Below are positions 27,095 through 36,284 of a stretch of DNA of 64,000 nt, piece by piece. The notes beneath the pieces are model-generated. The model searched no databases and was not told the origin of the DNA. It saw only the letters and a list, made by a program, of their open reading frames with translations. The position numbers and the translations under genes were made by a program. This stretch comes from QWHO01 sp021404945 (GTDB lineage: Bacteria; Vulcanimicrobiota; Xenobia; Xenobiales; QWHO01). The DNA is taken from positions 33,669-97,668 of the forward strand of contig CAUJEN010000064.1 of NCBI GenBank assembly GCA_963169765.1. Reading direction: 5' to 3'. Positions within the stretch are counted from its first letter, which is position 1. Every line of letters begins with the position of its first letter.

Positions 27095-27464
27095 CGTAGA
27101 ACATGGTCCAGATGGCGTACTGCTGGGCGCCCTCCCTGGTCTGCCAGAACACCCGCACCTCGACCCGCTTCAAAGTGGGCTCGGGCAACGTCTCGAGTAT
27201 CTCGTACTCGTAACCGGCCGCTTCGGGGTGGGCCTGGCGGGGCGATGCCACCGAGACCGAGAAGTCCTGGCGCACCCGCTCCTCGGTCTGGTGCATGGTC
27301 GAAGCGGCCAGCACCGAGGCGGTGTGGCGCGAGCGATTTCCCTGGGCGGCCCGGGCCGAGTAGAGGTGAACGCTGACCAGTCCCAGCACCGCGATGCTGA
27401 TGAGCAGCAGGCTCACCATCACCTCGGCCAGGTTGAGGCCGCGTCTCAGTAGGTGGAAAGCCAC
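27084..27464 (-). CDS. Prepilin-like protein (PilV/GspI type)
   Basis: 126 residues: MAFHLLRRG|LNLAEVMVSLLLISIAV. The +1 residue is Leu rather than Phe but the Glu at +5 is kept, so it is probably a prepilin peptidase substrate. The short mature part (RVEVRVFWQTREGAQQYAIW) suggests a PilV or GspI minor pilin. It overlaps the PilX-like gene by 19 bases and the PilW-like gene by 11. Confidence 0.85.
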   Translation of the reverse strand: MAFHLLRRGLNLAEVMVSLLLISIAVLGLVSVHLYSARAAQGNRSRHTASVLAASTMHQTEERVRQDFSVSVASPRQAHPEAAGYEYEILETLPEPTLKRVEVRVFWQTREGAQQYAIWTMFYDVP

Positions 27465-29020
27465 CGGACCGCGCCCCCGGCAGCTGGATTGTCGGGGCTG
27501 CCCACTCCCATGCTGTTGATGTTCACGTTCCAGTTGCGGTCAGCCGCCCGCAGGACGCCATCCTGACCATAATATTGGAGCGGCAGCGAGCCGAGCAACT
27601 CCCAGTAGCCGGAACGCGCGCTCATCGCCATCACCTCGTCGCGCCCGTCGCGGGCCCAGCGCACATAGACGTTCCCATCCCTGTCCACGTTCAGGTAGCG
27701 CAGGTTGCCGCAGAAGCCCCCCTGGTCGACCACGCCTGTGCTGGTGTTGTACTTGCGAGGGGGAGGCGAGAGCCAGGTCCACTGGCCGGGGATCACTGAA
27801 TTGGCGTCGGACGGGCCCGAGGGGGAGAACTGGTAGATCGTGCTGGCGCGATCATCGGGATCGTAACAGACGAAAACCTCTCCACCGGGACCGGCGGCCA
27901 TTCCGCCCTTGAAGTTGCCAGGATAGGCGTCGGTCTCGACCTTGACGGTCCCGTCGTTCTTGTAGATGACTCGAGGAGGAGGCGGAAGCACGCTCCAACG
28001 GTCATTGACGAAGTCGTAGGCGAACATCGTATCGGGTCGTCCGTCGATGCCCTGCACCGCATAGAGCGTACCGTTGGGATCCAGGCTCAAGTTGCGCAGG
28101 TTGTGGGAAAATCCGCTGCCGTCGTTGAGCACCCCGGCGTCGTTGTAGTAGCGCTTGGGAGCCGGCTTGACAGTGGACCAGGTCACGGTCGGGTCGGCCT
28201 CCCAGGCGGCCACGTCCAGGGTGTAGATGGTATCGATGTTGTCCCGGTTCAATCGCACCACCAGACGATTCTGGCCGTCACTGGTCAGGTCGCGCAGGTC
28301 ACCGGCCACCTTGTCAGGCCGGGTGATCAGGGTGCCCGAGCCATCATAGTAGGCAGAAATGACCGCCGGCAGCACGGTCCACGTTCCATCGGGCGAGTAG
28401 CGGTAGACGGCGTCCGATCCGTCCCGCCGCATGATGGCGTACAGGTTGTTGTCGTCGTCGGGGCACACAAATCCGAGATTGCTGGCATAGCTGCCGGTGG
28501 TCACCAGATTGATGGTATCGGTGGCATTGTCGTGAACATAATACTTGTAGGGGGCTGGAGGCACGATGGTCCAGGGGGCGCCGGGCGTGGTGTAAAACAG
28601 GGAGTCGATCCCGTCTCGACTGACTTCGGCGTAGACGGTGCCCTGGATGTCCGAGCCCCGGGCCACCGTGGCGGTGACCCGCTCGGTGATCCCGTTGAAG
28701 GTGGCCACGCAGTGCAGGAACATCACGTTGGGCCGGGGCGAGGCGCTGGCCCAGATCTTGAGCTCGGCGCCCTCGACGGTGGTCTCCTCGGCCTGAGCTT
28801 CGCTGGCGTGAGTCGTTTCCCAGCCAACGTTCTCGACCATCTGCTTCAAGCCGAGATTGACCCCGGCACGGGCGGCGAAGATGGACTGATTGCGCAGATA
28901 GCCCTGCCGGAGAAACAGGGTGTCGGTGGTGGTCTGGTGAGCCAGGGCGATGATCAAGGAAAACAGCATCACCACCAGGAACATAGCAGTCAGGATAGCA
29001 ACACCGCGTCGATTCCACAT
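27446..29020 (-). CDS. PilX/GspK-like N-terminus with a beta-propeller-like repeat domain
   Basis: 524 residues. The N-terminus MWNRRGVAILTAMFLVVMLF is that of PilX/GspK minor pilins, followed by the RNQSIFAARAGVNLGLKQM element. Residues about 130-510 contain at least five imperfect repeats of about 75 residues, each with a VxPPAPxKYY-like turn, a disordered Gly/Asp part, an NLRxLxxDxxGxLYAxxxxDGxD core and a WTVLPP end. This resembles a six- or seven-bladed propeller like that of PilY1. Such a fusion of PilX and a propeller in one chain is not something I know; it could be a tip adhesin. Starts 34 bases from the divergent platform gene. Confidence 0.8.
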   Translation of the reverse strand: MWNRRGVAILTAMFLVVMLFSLIIALAHQTTTDTLFLRQGYLRNQSIFAARAGVNLGLKQMVENVGWETTHASEAQAEETTVEGAELKIWASASPRPNVMFLHCVATFNGITERVTATVARGSDIQGTVYAEVSRDGIDSLFYTTPGAPWTIVPPAPYKYYVHDNATDTINLVTTGSYASNLGFVCPDDDNNLYAIMRRDGSDAVYRYSPDGTWTVLPAVISAYYDGSGTLITRPDKVAGDLRDLTSDGQNRLVVRLNRDNIDTIYTLDVAAWEADPTVTWSTVKPAPKRYYNDAGVLNDGSGFSHNLRNLSLDPNGTLYAVQGIDGRPDTMFAYDFVNDRWSVLPPPPRVIYKNDGTVKVETDAYPGNFKGGMAAGPGGEVFVCYDPDDRASTIYQFSPSGPSDANSVIPGQWTWLSPPPRKYNTSTGVVDQGGFCGNLRYLNVDRDGNVYVRWARDGRDEVMAMSARSGYWELLGSLPLQYYGQDGVLRAADRNWNVNINSMGVGSPDNPAAGGAVRWLSTY

Positions 29021-29054
29021 ATTCCAAAGATAGCACAGGAGTCAGCCAAAGTCA

Positions 29055-30086
29055 TTGCGCGTCAACCGCTCATCCGTGCGCCTCTTTACGATGCACTTCT
29101 CGGTGCTGCTCGGTGCCGGTCTGGGCATCGCGCGCGCGCTGCAAGTGCTGCGCGAGGACCCGGACAAGCGGATGGGCGAGGTCGTCACTTCGATCACTCG
29201 GCGCGTCGACAGCGGTCACAGCCTCAGCTCGGCCATGGCCGCTCACCCGCAGGTGTTCGCCCCGATGTACATCAGCCTGGTGCGGGTGGCCGAGTTGACC
29301 GGCGGCATCACCCGGGCCTTCGAGCGGCTGGCCCAGAATCTCGAGCGCCAGGGCAACTTGCGCCAGCGACTGACCAGCGCGCTGGTCTACCCCTGCTTCG
29401 TGCTGATCAGCACGCTGGGGATGACCTTCTTTCTGCTCTACTTCCTGCTGCCGATGTTCTTGAAGACCTTCTCCGAATCCGGGGCCAAGCTGCCCCTTTT
29501 GACCCGCGTGGTGGTGAGCATGGCTGGCAATCGGGGGCTGATCGTCGTCTTACCGGTGGTGATGGCCGGGCTGGCCCTGGCCCTCTGGCTTTACGCCCGC
29601 CGCAGCGAGCGCCGGGAGCGTCTGCAGCATTGGCTCATCCGTGTTCCCGTGCTAGGTCGCTTTCTCTACCTGCTGGCTCTGGCCCAGATGACCGAGAGCC
29701 TGGCCCTGCTGCTCGAGAACGGAGTGGGCCTGATGCGCTCGCTGGACTGTCTGCGCCAGAGCCCCAGCGGCTGGATCCCGCTGGACCGGGCCGTGGAAGA
29801 GCTTCAAGAACGCGTCTTCGAGGGCGAGGAGTTGAGCGAGGCCATGCACTCCACCCGTGCCTTTCCAACCCTGCTGATCAACCTCGTGGCAGCGGGCGAG
29901 AGCGTGGGCACGTTGCATCCCTGGTTTGCCCGCTACTCGCGACTGATCGAGGAAGAGTTGCAAGAGAGCGTGGATGGGCTGGTAGCCATCCTCGAGCCGC
30001 TGATGCTGATGTTCCTGGGGGGCGGGGTGGGAATTGTCGTGCTGGCCTGCTTCCTGCCCACTTACCAGTTGATGACCGCCCTGTGA
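29055..30086 (+). CDS. Type II secretion/type IV pilus platform protein (PilC/GspF)
   Basis: 343 residues, start TTG 29055. Two T2SSF repeats: residues about 10-130 with LLGAGLGIARAL and MAAHPQVFAPMYISLVRVAELTGGI, and about 200-330 with LLENGVGLMRSLDCL and FPTLLINLVAAGESVGTL. Three hydrophobic helices (about 115-140, 160-185, 310-335). It would form the inner-membrane base on which the prepilins are polymerised. No GspE/PilB ATPase or prepilin peptidase is in the window, so the rest must be elsewhere. It is divergent from the pilin genes. Confidence 0.92.
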   Translation: MRVNRSSVRLFTMHFSVLLGAGLGIARALQVLREDPDKRMGEVVTSITRRVDSGHSLSSAMAAHPQVFAPMYISLVRVAELTGGITRAFERLAQNLERQGNLRQRLTSALVYPCFVLISTLGMTFFLLYFLLPMFLKTFSESGAKLPLLTRVVVSMAGNRGLIVVLPVVMAGLALALWLYARRSERRERLQHWLIRVPVLGRFLYLLALAQMTESLALLLENGVGLMRSLDCLRQSPSGWIPLDRAVEELQERVFEGEELSEAMHSTRAFPTLLINLVAAGESVGTLHPWFARYSRLIEEELQESVDGLVAILEPLMLMFLGGGVGIVVLACFLPTYQLMTAL

Positions 30087-30197
30087 ATCACGCCTGAGAC
30101 TCCATGGCCTTCTCGCCCTGCCCCCCGGGAGCGGGAACTTCCCTCCAGGTTCACTCGTCTATTGCGATGAATTCACTTTCTGAGGTACATTCACCGG

Positions 30198-31088
30198 ATG
30201 AAACGCTTGCTCACTTTGCTCCTGACTCTGGCTTTGCTGGGGCCCGCCCTGGCCCAACAGGGCCCGGTGGTGCTGAAAGAAGAGGCTTCGTCCAGCAAAC
30301 TGAAACTGGGCCAGAGCCTGCGCCTGACGGTGCGGGTCACGGCCGACCCGGGGGTGGCGCTGAAGCTGCCCGCCGCTGACAGCTTCAGCTTCGAGCCCTG
30401 GGAAGTGCGCGACGCGGTGCTGACCGACGAGCCCCCTCTGGGTGGCCAGAAACGCTGGAAGTACACCTTCCGGCTGGCCCCCTGGGAGATCGGCCAGCAG
30501 ACCGTTCCTCCGCTCAAGCTCAGCTACCAGTTCGCGGGCCAGACTTGCGAGGCCAGCACGCGCCCGGTCGAGATCGCCGTGGCCGAGCCCGAGCCGGAGC
30601 CCAAAGGGGACATTCGCGACTTTGCCGGCCTTGATCCCCTGCCGGTGCCCCTCTGGGTTTACCTGCTGGTGGCTCTCTCCGGTCTGGTGACCCTGGCCCT
30701 CTTCTGGCTGGGCGTGCGGGCCCTGCGCCGCGCGCTGATGGCCAAGAAGCCGGTCCCCGAGCTGGGCCCCACCGACTGGACCCTGCGCGAGCTCGGTCTG
30801 CTCAGCGATCTGCGCCAGATCGAGCAGTACGAGCGCTTCACCCAGGTGCTGCGTATCTGGCTGGCCCGCCGCCACCAGCTTCCGGTGCTCGAGCGCACCA
30901 CCGGCGAGATTCTTACCGACCTGCGCGCTCGCTCCTTCCCGCCCGAGTTGATCCAGGTCGTCCGCGAGGTGCTGGAGGAGGGCGATCTGGTCAAGTTTGC
31001 CCGCCAGGTGCCGGGAGACGCCGCCCTGCGGCTCGAGTCGGTGCGCCAGATGGTGCAGGCCAGCAAGGAGGAGAAGCCCGATGCTTAG
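30198..31088 (+). CDS. Signal-peptide membrane protein of the Bat operon (BatD-like N-terminus)
   Basis: 296 residues. A signal peptide (MKRLLTLLLTLALLGPALA|QQ) is followed by an Ig-like domain similar to the start of BatD (KLGQSLRLTVRVTADPG), then a membrane helix about 152-178 and a cytoplasmic helical domain (about 190-296). That arrangement is what precedes the VWA genes in bat operons, often called DUF4381-like. Its last 8 bases overlap the next ATG. It should act with MoxR and the VWA proteins in the membrane. Confidence 0.82.
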   Translation: MKRLLTLLLTLALLGPALAQQGPVVLKEEASSSKLKLGQSLRLTVRVTADPGVALKLPAADSFSFEPWEVRDAVLTDEPPLGGQKRWKYTFRLAPWEIGQQTVPPLKLSYQFAGQTCEASTRPVEIAVAEPEPEPKGDIRDFAGLDPLPVPLWVYLLVALSGLVTLALFWLGVRALRRALMAKKPVPELGPTDWTLRELGLLSDLRQIEQYERFTQVLRIWLARRHQLPVLERTTGEILTDLRARSFPPELIQVVREVLEEGDLVKFARQVPGDAALRLESVRQMVQASKEEKPDA

Positions 31089-32064
31089 ACTGGCCTTCCC
31101 CTGGGCTCTGGCCCTCATCCCTCTCTTGCTGGCCCTGTGGTGGACGGGTCTTCGCAGCAAAACCCAACGCCAGGCAGCGCTGGCTTACTCGGACCTGGGC
31201 CTGGTGCGCTGGTCGAAGGCCGTGCGACCCACCTGGGAGAGTTGGCTCCCCTGGGGCCTGGTGGCCCTGGGCATGCTGAGCCTCTGCCTGGCCCTGGCCA
31301 GGCCCCAGGCGGGCAAGTCGCGCGAGGTGGTCAAGAGCTCGGGCGTCAACATCATGCTGTGCCTGGACACCTCCACCAGCATGAAAGCGATGGACCTGAT
31401 GCCCAACCGCCTGGAAGCGGCCAAGGACCTGAGCGAGAAGTTCGTCCAGGAGCGCCCCGGTGACCGCATCGGCGTGGTGCTCTTCGCCGGCACCGCCTTC
31501 ACGCAGTGCCCCCTGACCCTGGACCACCAGGCCCTGGGCCAGCTCCTCTCCAGCGCCAACTTCGGGGTGACCGGAACCGACGGAACGGCCATCGGCACGG
31601 CCCTGGCCACCAGCGTCAACCGGCTCAAGAGCCTGCCAGGCAAGAGCAAGGTCATCGTGCTCCTGACGGACGGGCGCTCCAACGCCGGCGAGATCGATCC
31701 TCTGACCGGCGCCAAGCTAGCCCAGCAGTTCGGCATCAAAATCTACACCATCGGGGTGGGGGCCACCGGAAACAGCATGTTGGCGCTGGACCCCTCGATG
31801 GGCCTGCGCTCGGTGGGAAGCGACCTGGACGTGGACAGCCTCACCCGCATCGCTCAGGCAACCGGCGGTCGTTTCTACCACGCCGCCGACAACCGGGCCC
31901 TGGCTGATGTTTACGACGAGATCAACCGGCTGGAGAAGGTGGAGCAGACTTCCACCACCGTCACCGACTACAGCGAGCTGTATTTCTATCCGCTGGCGCT
32001 GGGCCTTTGCTTCGTGGGCATGGGCAGCCTGCTGGAACGCACCATCTTTGAGGAGCTCCCCTGA
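31081..32064 (+). CDS. batA: BatA-type VWA membrane protein
   Basis: 327 residues starting at ATG 31081. Two N-terminal helices (about 3-22, 52-72), then a VWA domain with the metal site MLCLDTSTSMKAMD (residues about 97-110), VIVLLTDGRSNAGEI, and a C-terminal helix about 300-318. Bat proteins are membrane VWA proteins assembled by MoxR chaperones and involved in oxygen or oxidative stress tolerance. Its final base is shared with the start of the next gene (TGATG). Confidence 0.92.
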   Translation: MLRLAFPWALALIPLLLALWWTGLRSKTQRQAALAYSDLGLVRWSKAVRPTWESWLPWGLVALGMLSLCLALARPQAGKSREVVKSSGVNIMLCLDTSTSMKAMDLMPNRLEAAKDLSEKFVQERPGDRIGVVLFAGTAFTQCPLTLDHQALGQLLSSANFGVTGTDGTAIGTALATSVNRLKSLPGKSKVIVLLTDGRSNAGEIDPLTGAKLAQQFGIKIYTIGVGATGNSMLALDPSMGLRSVGSDLDVDSLTRIAQATGGRFYHAADNRALADVYDEINRLEKVEQTSTTVTDYSELYFYPLALGLCFVGMGSLLERTIFEELP

Positions 32065-33041
32065 TGCGCTTTGCTGAACCGCAACAACTGGCCTGGCTGG
32101 CCCTGTGGGCAGTACTGGTGGGGCTGTTCGTCTGGCGCGAGAGTCGCAAGCGGGGCTTGCTACGCCGGTTCGCCGCCCACCCCATGCTGGCCCGACTGGC
32201 CTGCGACGACTCCCCCGCCCGTGCTTTTACCCGGCTCTTCCTGCTGAGCCTGGCCGGTGCCCTCCTGATCGTGGCCCTGGCCCGACCCCAGTGGGGTCTG
32301 AAGCTGGAGAAAGTGGAGCGGCACGGGCTGGAGGTGGTCATCGCCATGGACCTCTCGCGCAGCATGAACGCCACCGACTATCAGCCCGACCGCCTGGCCG
32401 TGGCCAAGCGCGAGCTGAGCGTGCTGATGAAGGAGCTGGCCGGCAACAAGCTGGGATTGGTGGGCTTCGCGGGCTCGGCCCTGACCTTCTGCCCGCTGAC
32501 CATGGACGAGGGCGCCACGGGATTGTTCCTGGAGCAGATGAGCGAGAACATGATGCCCGTGCCTGGCACGGCCGTGGGTGACGCGGTGCGCGAATCCCTC
32601 AAGCTCTTCTCTCGTGAGCACCAGGGGGCCCGCGTGATCATCTTGCTGACGGACGGTGAGGATCAGGGCAGCGACCCGCTGGGCGCCGCCCGCGAGGCAG
32701 CCAGAGAAGGCGTGGAGATCTACGCGCTGGGCCTGGGCAACCCCGAGGGGGCGGTGCTGACCGGCGTGACCAGCGAATCGGGCGCTCCCGTGGTCAGCAA
32801 GCTGGACGAGAAGACCCTGCAGGGGATGGCCGAGGCCACCGGAGGCAAGTATTTCCGCCTGGACGAGGGTGGCAACGGCACCCAGGATCTCCTGGTCGCT
32901 TTGAGCCAGGTCGAGAAGAAGCGGATCGACAGCCAGATGTCCCGCCGCTACACCGAGCGCTTCCAGATCTTCCTGGGGATGGGGCTGGCCCTCTTGCTGG
33001 GCGAGCAGATGCTGCGCGGACGCCGCCGGAGGATGGCATGA
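32064..33041 (+). CDS. batB: BatB-type VWA membrane protein
   Basis: 325 residues, a paralogue of the upstream gene. Membrane helices about 6-24 and 57-78; VWA metal site VVIAMDLSRSMNATD (about 95-109), VIILLTDGEDQGSDP, C-terminal helix about 302-318. It differs from BatA in its extra C-terminal charged part (GRRRRMA). Translationally linked on both sides (TGATG before, ATGA after). Confidence 0.93.
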   Translation: MRFAEPQQLAWLALWAVLVGLFVWRESRKRGLLRRFAAHPMLARLACDDSPARAFTRLFLLSLAGALLIVALARPQWGLKLEKVERHGLEVVIAMDLSRSMNATDYQPDRLAVAKRELSVLMKELAGNKLGLVGFAGSALTFCPLTMDEGATGLFLEQMSENMMPVPGTAVGDAVRESLKLFSREHQGARVIILLTDGEDQGSDPLGAAREAAREGVEIYALGLGNPEGAVLTGVTSESGAPVVSKLDEKTLQGMAEATGGKYFRLDEGGNGTQDLLVALSQVEKKRIDSQMSRRYTERFQIFLGMGLALLLGEQMLRGRRRRMA

Positions 33042-33784
33042 AACGACTGCTCTTGATGCTCTTGATGCTCTCGCAGGCGGCTTCGGCCAACCCGATGTGG
33101 GAGCAGTGGAAGGCTGACCAGGCCTTCCGCCAGGGACGCTACAAAGAAGCCATCACCGGCTACCAGCGGGCCCTGAAACAGGCGGATAGCCCGCGCCTTC
33201 GCTACAACCTGGCCCTGGCTCAGGTCAAAGCGGGCGACCTGAAGAACGCCCGCACCGGTTTTACCGAAGTGCTCGAGGGCGATGACCTGGCCCTGCGAGG
33301 CAAGGCGGCCTACAACCTGGGCAACATGGCCTACAAGCAAGAAAAGCTCGAAGAGGCGCTGGACTTCTACAAGAAGGCCCTGCGCTACGACGAAAAAGAC
33401 GAGGACGCTCGCCACAACGCATGGATCGTGCTGCAAAAGCTCAAGCAGAAGCAGCAGCAAAAAAAGAACGACAAGTCTCAGAAAGACCAGGACCAGAAAG
33501 ACGACAAGTCCGACCAGGACAAGAAGAACGATAAGTCCGACCAGGACAAGAAGGACGACAAGTCCGGCCAGGGCGACCAGGACAAGAAGAACGACAAGTC
33601 CGGCCAGGGTGGCCAGGACAAGAAGGACCAGGCCGGCTCCCCCGAGGCGGCCGCCCGGGCCCGCAAGCAGGAGGCCGAGCAATTGCTGCACTTCTTCGAG
33701 GAGAAGGAGAAGCAGGAGACCGGCCAGCGGGCGCGCGCCCGCGGAATGCGCGCCATCCCTCAGACCGGAGGTCAAACCTGGTGA
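33038..33784 (+). CDS. batC: BatC-type TPR protein with Asp/Lys repeats
   Basis: 248 residues. Signal peptide (MKRLLLMLLMLSQAASA|N), then two or three TPR repeats about 20-125 (YKEAITGYQRALKQ; EKLEEALDFYKKAL). Residues about 140-205 are very low-complexity, alternating DKKDDKSDQ and DKKNDKSGQG units, and the C-terminus (about 215-248) is helical. TPR proteins like this are the third component of Bat operons. The repeats are DNA tandem repeats at about 33470-33640 and could expand or contract. Stop overlaps the BatD start by four bases. Confidence 0.88.
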   Translation: MKRLLLMLLMLSQAASANPMWEQWKADQAFRQGRYKEAITGYQRALKQADSPRLRYNLALAQVKAGDLKNARTGFTEVLEGDDLALRGKAAYNLGNMAYKQEKLEEALDFYKKALRYDEKDEDARHNAWIVLQKLKQKQQQKKNDKSQKDQDQKDDKSDQDKKNDKSDQDKKDDKSGQGDQDKKNDKSGQGGQDKKDQAGSPEAAARARKQEAEQLLHFFEEKEKQETGQRARARGMRAIPQTGGQTW

Positions 33785-35556
33785 GGAAGTCGTTGCAAGC
33801 CATCTTTTTGCTGGTGCTCCTGACCCTGGTTGCCAGTGCTCAGCCTCCCACCGTGCAGGCCAGCGTGGATACCTACTCGGTGCACGAAGGGGAATCCATC
33901 AACCTGAAGGTCGAGGTGTCCGGAGCAGCCGGCGAGGTGGAGACCGAGCTGCCCGACATGCCCGAGTTCGAGGTCTACCAGACGGGCAGCTTCTCGAGCA
34001 CCTCGATCGTGAACGGCCTGGTCTCGGTGGGCGTGGCCCAGAACTACACCCTGGTAGCGAAACAGGCTGGCCGCTACAAGATCGGCCCCATCTCGGTGGA
34101 GATCGCGGGCCAGGTCTATCAGGCCGATCCCATCGACCTGGAGATCCTTCCCGCTCGCCACGCATCCCCCGGCTCGGCGGGCATGCCCACCGCCACGCCC
34201 ACGAGCGCTCCAGCCCACCCGACCCTCCTCGAGCCGGCCCCGGATGCGCTCGACGATACCCGCCCGGCCTTCATCACGGCCGAAGTCGACCGCAGCAAGC
34301 CCTACCTGAACCAGCAGATCACCTACATCCTGAAGCTCTACCTGTCGGCCGCGCCCATCGGGCCGGTGGGCTACGAGCCCCCCGAGACCACGGGCTTCCT
34401 GGTCGAGGAGCTGCTGCCCCGCTCGCGCACCTACGCCACCGAGGTGGACGGACGCCGCTACTACGTGGTCGAGGCCCGCACCGCCCTCTTCGCCACCAGC
34501 CCCGGCAAGCACGAGCTCAACCCGGCCCGCGTGCAGGTCACCCTGCAAGACAGCCTGGCTTCCGTGTTCCGCAACGATCCCTTCGCTTACCTGGCCCCGC
34601 CCAGGGACATGTCTCTCGAGACTGAGCCGGTAGCGGTGGACGTCCGCCCTCTGCCCGAGGAAGGCCGCCCGGCCAACTTCAGCGGCGCCGTGGGGCAGTA
34701 CTCCCTGACGGCCACCCTGGACAAGAGCAGCGTGGCGGCCGGACAGCCGGTGCACCTGGAGATGACCGTCAGCGGCCAGGGCAACGTCAATTTGATCGGC
34801 ACCCCCGCCCTGCCCGAGCTGAAGAAGTTCCGCGTCTACGACACCCAGGCCACCTCCCAGGTGGAAAAGAAAGACTACGAGGTCACCGGCACCCGCGTCT
34901 TCAAGACCGTGCTGGTGCCCGTGGAGGAGGGTCACCAGACCCTGACCGGGCTGCGCTTCTCCTTCTTCAACCCCGAGACCGAGCGCTACGAGACCATCGA
35001 AGCCCCCCCTCTCACCCTGGACGTGACCCCGGGCAAAGTAAGCCGTCGCGACCTGCCGGCCCCTGTCGAGGACAAGCTGGCTGGCCAGAAGACTTCACTG
35101 GGGGGCAAGCCGCTCAAGCTCCAGGCCCCGGCCTGGCTGGGCTGGCTGCAGGCTCTGCCCCTGCTGGCCCTGGGATCCGCCTTCGCCTGGCGCGCTTTCC
35201 GGCGCTGGCGGGAAGCCTCTTCGGGCGCCCGGCGTCAATCGCAGGCTCTGCGTCGGGCCAACCGGCAACTGCGTCGTCTGCGCTCGCTGAGCCCCGAGGA
35301 AGGAGGCAAGGTGGTGCTGAGCGCCGTCCACCAGTTCTTCGCCGATCGGCTGGGCACGATCACCGCCGGGCTCAGCCTGGACGAGCTCGACCGCTTGCTC
35401 TGCGAGCGGGGCCTGAGCCTGGAGCTTCGCCAGCGGCTGCGCGGCGAGCTGCAGGCCGCCGAGGAGGCGCGCTACGCGCCCACCCGCCAGGGCCTGGGCG
35501 AGCACGAGAAACCCCTCTGCCGCGTGCTGTTCGAGATCGAGGAGGCCCTGCGATGA
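33781..35556 (+). CDS. batD: BatD-type oxygen-tolerance protein
   Basis: 591 residues. Signal peptide, then Ig-like domains: VQASVDTYSVHEGESINLKVEVSG, GLVSVGVAQNYTLVAKQAGRYKIGPISVE and the later GNVNLIGTPALPELKKF, the standard BatD pattern. A transmembrane helix at about 452-473 and a cytoplasmic helical tail (about 490-591) complete it. It is usually the periplasmic partner of the BatA/BatB complex. Start GTG 33781. Confidence 0.92.
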   Translation: MRKSLQAIFLLVLLTLVASAQPPTVQASVDTYSVHEGESINLKVEVSGAAGEVETELPDMPEFEVYQTGSFSSTSIVNGLVSVGVAQNYTLVAKQAGRYKIGPISVEIAGQVYQADPIDLEILPARHASPGSAGMPTATPTSAPAHPTLLEPAPDALDDTRPAFITAEVDRSKPYLNQQITYILKLYLSAAPIGPVGYEPPETTGFLVEELLPRSRTYATEVDGRRYYVVEARTALFATSPGKHELNPARVQVTLQDSLASVFRNDPFAYLAPPRDMSLETEPVAVDVRPLPEEGRPANFSGAVGQYSLTATLDKSSVAAGQPVHLEMTVSGQGNVNLIGTPALPELKKFRVYDTQATSQVEKKDYEVTGTRVFKTVLVPVEEGHQTLTGLRFSFFNPETERYETIEAPPLTLDVTPGKVSRRDLPAPVEDKLAGQKTSLGGKPLKLQAPAWLGWLQALPLLALGSAFAWRAFRRWREASSGARRQSQALRRANRQLRRLRSLSPEEGGKVVLSAVHQFFADRLGTITAGLSLDELDRLLCERGLSLELRQRLRGELQAAEEARYAPTRQGLGEHEKPLCRVLFEIEEALR

Positions 35557-36284
35557 GAACCATCCTGTCCGTTTGCCTGTTGCTGGCTCTGCTGGCTCCC
35601 GCCTGGAGCGAAGAGCCCTCCAGGCTCTTCGAGCGCGCCAACCAGGACTACGCCCAGGGCCGCTACGCGGCCGCCGCCGAGGGCTATCGCGAGCTGCTCG
35701 AGCTGGGCTACACCACCGGGCCGGTCTACTACAACCTGGGCAACGCCTACCAGAAACAGGCCGACCCCGGCCGGGCCCGAGCTGCTTACGAGAACGCCCT
35801 GGCTCGCATGCCCCGCGACGCCAGCCTGCGCCAGAACCTGGGCGAGCTGGCCAGGAGCCTGCCTGACAAGAGCGCTCCCCCCTCGCACCTGGAATGGCTG
35901 GCGAGCTTCTTCAGCCGCACCGAGCTGACCGTGCTGGCCAGCCTGTTCTACTGGCTGGGAGCCGGCCTCTTGCTGGTCCAGTTGCGCCGGCGCAGCCTTG
36001 TGCGCTCGGGTCTCCTGGCCGTCTGCGCGCTGGGACTGCTCTTTTTCGGGGGGCTGTGGGCCGTGCGCGAACGCTCCGAGGCCGTCTCGCCGGCCGTGGT
36101 GCTGCCCGCCCAGGTGAGCCTGTACGACGGCCCGGGGCGCGACTTCGAGGCCGGGCTCAAGCTGCACGCCGGCAGCCTGGTCTACGTGCTGAGCGAGCGC
36201 GGGGATTGGCGCGAGGTGGCCGCCATGGGTCGGGTGCGCGGGTGGCTGCGAGCCGAGGAGCTGGAGATGCTCAAACGAGACTGA
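35553..36284 (+). CDS. batE: BatE-type TPR/SH3 protein
   Basis: 243 residues: signal peptide (MRTILSVCLLLALLAPAWS|E), TPR region about 22-105 (YYNLGNAYQKQADPGRARAAYENAL), two membrane helices about 125-180, and a bacterial SH3-like C-terminus (VSLYDGPGRDFEAGLKLHAGS...GWLRAEELEM). It is the usual last gene of a Bat operon. A leftward HNH fragment overlaps its last 100 bases on the opposite strand, with no known meaning. Confidence 0.9.
   Translation: MRTILSVCLLLALLAPAWSEEPSRLFERANQDYAQGRYAAAAEGYRELLELGYTTGPVYYNLGNAYQKQADPGRARAAYENALARMPRDASLRQNLGELARSLPDKSAPPSHLEWLASFFSRTELTVLASLFYWLGAGLLLVQLRRRSLVRSGLLAVCALGLLFFGGLWAVRERSEAVSPAVVLPAQVSLYDGPGRDFEAGLKLHAGSLVYVLSERGDWREVAAMGRVRGWLRAEELEMLKRD

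Noticed and set aside
30162..30191. Promoter for the second part of the Bat operon (TTGCGA, 18 bases, TACATT)
   Set aside because: A weak match to consensus with no supporting element, so not listed as a feature.
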